From a bacterium (GTDB lineage: Bacteria; Fidelibacterota; Marinisomatia; Marinisomatales; TCS55): 46,050 nucleotides of DNA. Positions 45,056 through 46,050 of this stretch are shown piece by piece. Location: assembly GCA_004321715.1 (NCBI GenBank), contig SGYN01000013.1, positions 1 to 46,050 of the forward strand, given 5' to 3'. Every line of letters begins with the position of its first letter. Position 1 is the first letter of the stretch. The notes below the pieces were generated by a model that had not been told where the DNA came from, searched no databases, and saw nothing but the letters and a program-made list of their open reading frames with translations. A program made the position numbers and the translations under genes.

Positions 45056-45723
45056 TGAAATTATTTTTTTCAAACAGAATAAACATAATGGCTGCTTTTG
45101 TAGTAATTACCTTAATGGTATTTAACATTTACAACATTATAAATAATACACCCATGGTACCTAACCAATTTTGGGCACAAAAAATTTTCTATTTTCATGT
45201 GCCTATAGCTTGGACAGGATTTTTATCATATTTTATAGTAATGATTGCAGGTGTGCTTTACTTAATAAATAAGAAAAATTTTTGGGATCATTTAGGTTTT
45301 GCGGCTGCAGAAATTGGTACTTTATTTGTTCTTCTTGTATTAATTACAGGACCTATATGGGCAAAGCCAATTTGGGGTACATGGTGGACATGGGAGCCAA
45401 GATTAACAACAACTTTAATCTTATTTTTAATATATGTTGGTTATTTTATGCTAAGAGCCTTCGGCGGCCATCCTGAACGAACTTCACGATATGCAGCAGT
45501 GTTAGGAATAATTGCATTTTTTGATGTTCCAATTATTTTTTATTCAGTACGCTTCTGGGAGGAAAGATATCAATCTCATCCACAGGTAGAGATAACAAAA
45601 CAGAACCCTGAAATCATTATCCCATTTTTAATTTCATTAGTAATTTTTACAATCTTATTTATATTTATGTTAAAGTATAGATTACATGTACTTAAAGTCA
45701 TATTTGATAGGAAAAATAATTAA
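45055..45723 (+). CDS. ccmC: Heme exporter protein CcmC
   Basis: A 222-residue, six-helix protein that loads heme onto CcmE. The tryptophan-rich loop reads IWGTWWTWEPRLTTTLILF, with Glu where most CcmC have Asp. The flanking histidines lie in IFYFHVPIAWTGFLSY and RAFGGHPERTSRYAAV. Order and overlap (ATG on the ccmB stop, last base shared with the next ATG) confirm the operon. Confidence 0.93.
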   Translation: MKLFFSNRINIMAAFVVITLMVFNIYNIINNTPMVPNQFWAQKIFYFHVPIAWTGFLSYFIVMIAGVLYLINKKNFWDHLGFAAAEIGTLFVLLVLITGPIWAKPIWGTWWTWEPRLTTTLILFLIYVGYFMLRAFGGHPERTSRYAAVLGIIAFFDVPIIFYSVRFWEERYQSHPQVEITKQNPEIIIPFLISLVIFTILFIFMLKYRLHVLKVIFDRKNN

Positions 45724-45830
45724 TGGAAAATAATTTTTTCAATAGTTTTATAAGTGCAATGGCTATTGTAATTATTTTTATAATTATTTGGTTTATTAAA
45801 CAGATTTTTAACGAAAAAAAATATTTATGA
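45723..45830 (+). CDS. CcmD-like small membrane protein (35 aa)
   Basis: A 35-residue ORF starting on the last base of the ccmC stop. It is a single hydrophobic helix (AMAIVIIFIIIWFIKQIF) with a short basic tail (NEKKYL). CcmD proteins are tiny single-helix factors encoded directly after ccmC that help release holo-CcmE. Sequence is too short and variable for a firm match; the call rests on position, size and topology. Confidence 0.65.
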   Translation: MENNFFNSFISAMAIVIIFIIIWFIKQIFNEKKYL

Positions 45831-45861
45831 TTATTTTTACCTTTTTTAGATAATAGTAAAT

Positions 45862-46050
45862 ATGTCAGATAAAAAAATCATACATGTTATAGGAACAGGA
45901 ACAATTGGAGAGCCTTTAATTGGACTGCTTTCAGATTATAAAGATAAACTTGGTATAGACCAAGTTACCTTTCACAAAAATAGTGCATTAAAAGGTGATT
46001 ATACAAAAGTGATAGATTTGCAAAAACGTGGCGCACATCTAGCAGTTGAT
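45862..46050 (+). CDS. NAD(P)-binding Rossmann dehydrogenase, type II GAPDH-like (3' end outside window)
   Basis: Sixty-three codons are visible from ATG 45862 to the edge. KKIIHVIGTGTIGEPLIGLL is a Rossmann nucleotide-binding start with GxGxxG, followed by a second strand (IDQVTFHKN) and a GAHLAVD strand. The spacing resembles the N-terminal domain of archaeal-type (type II) glyceraldehyde-3-phosphate dehydrogenases and related bacterial proteins. Catalytic residues lie beyond the edge, so this assignment is tentative; another semialdehyde dehydrogenase-like enzyme is possible. It lies 31 nt after the ccmD-like gene. Confidence 0.55.
   Translation, partial: MSDKKIIHVIGTGTIGEPLIGLLSDYKDKLGIDQVTFHKNSALKGDYTKVIDLQKRGAHLAVD

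Overview
The window is a gene-dense, strongly AT-rich bacterial chromosome segment. It encodes a Gram-negative envelope (MltD-type murein hydrolase, several lipobox proteins, System I cytochrome c maturation), a sodium-pumping NADH:quinone reductase and a complex I without its NADH-oxidising module. Combined with the HU gene followed by an AURKAIP1/COX24-type micro-protein, and lipoproteins with a 'GCTD...DD.SC' Cys motif, this suggests a marine member of the FCB group, perhaps Candidatus Marinimicrobia (SAR406). That placement is inferred from gene content; no rRNA or tRNA gene was seen.

Layout. 1-4384: murein transglycosylase (cut by the left edge), HU, a 31-residue basic micro-protein, xseA-xseB-nadK, closed by a perfect palindromic terminator. 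4458-12696: an accessory-looking stretch dominated by exported proteins: a four-repeat acidic lipoprotein, an unknown lipoprotein, an acyltransferase, an EEP-family phosphodiesterase/nuclease with a dockerin-like tail, a DUF1295 membrane protein, a LOG protein, a Kazal-domain lipoprotein and a putative zinc-peptidase lipoprotein. 12971-15549: greA, a glycine-zipper micro-protein, a MazG-like pyrophosphohydrolase, a decayed DUF805 gene, a CoA-binding protein and proline dehydrogenase.

15675-33459 is the bioenergetic core: nuoABCDHIJKLMN (no EFG), then nqrABCDEF on the same strand, nqrM facing them from the opposite strand, and an NhaD-like Na+/H+ antiporter. NADH would enter through NqrF, while Nuo would need another donor (ferredoxin is the usual proposal) or EFG encoded elsewhere. 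Both machines and the antiporter would share the membrane ion gradient.

33459-40987 is cofactor and central metabolism: PduO-type cobalamin adenosyltransferase, NrnA, IspH, PdxS-PdxT (PLP synthase), Dxs, and a B12-dependent acyl-CoA mutase large subunit whose two specificity positions carry Phe and Gln, the isobutyryl-CoA mutase pair. 41007-45830 is a compact cytochrome c maturation operon (ccmE-ccmF-ccmI-like-ccmA-ccmB-ccmC-ccmD-like) with a CcmE of the Cys-x3-Tyr type. The right edge cuts a Rossmann-fold dehydrogenase resembling type II glyceraldehyde-3-phosphate dehydrogenases.

I found no CRISPR array, insertion sequence, prophage or riboswitch. The most informative observations are the F/Q signature of the mutase, the EFG-less Nuo joined to Nqr, the Cys-bracketed repeat lipoprotein, the CxxxY CcmE and the three-lesion DUF805 pseudogene.
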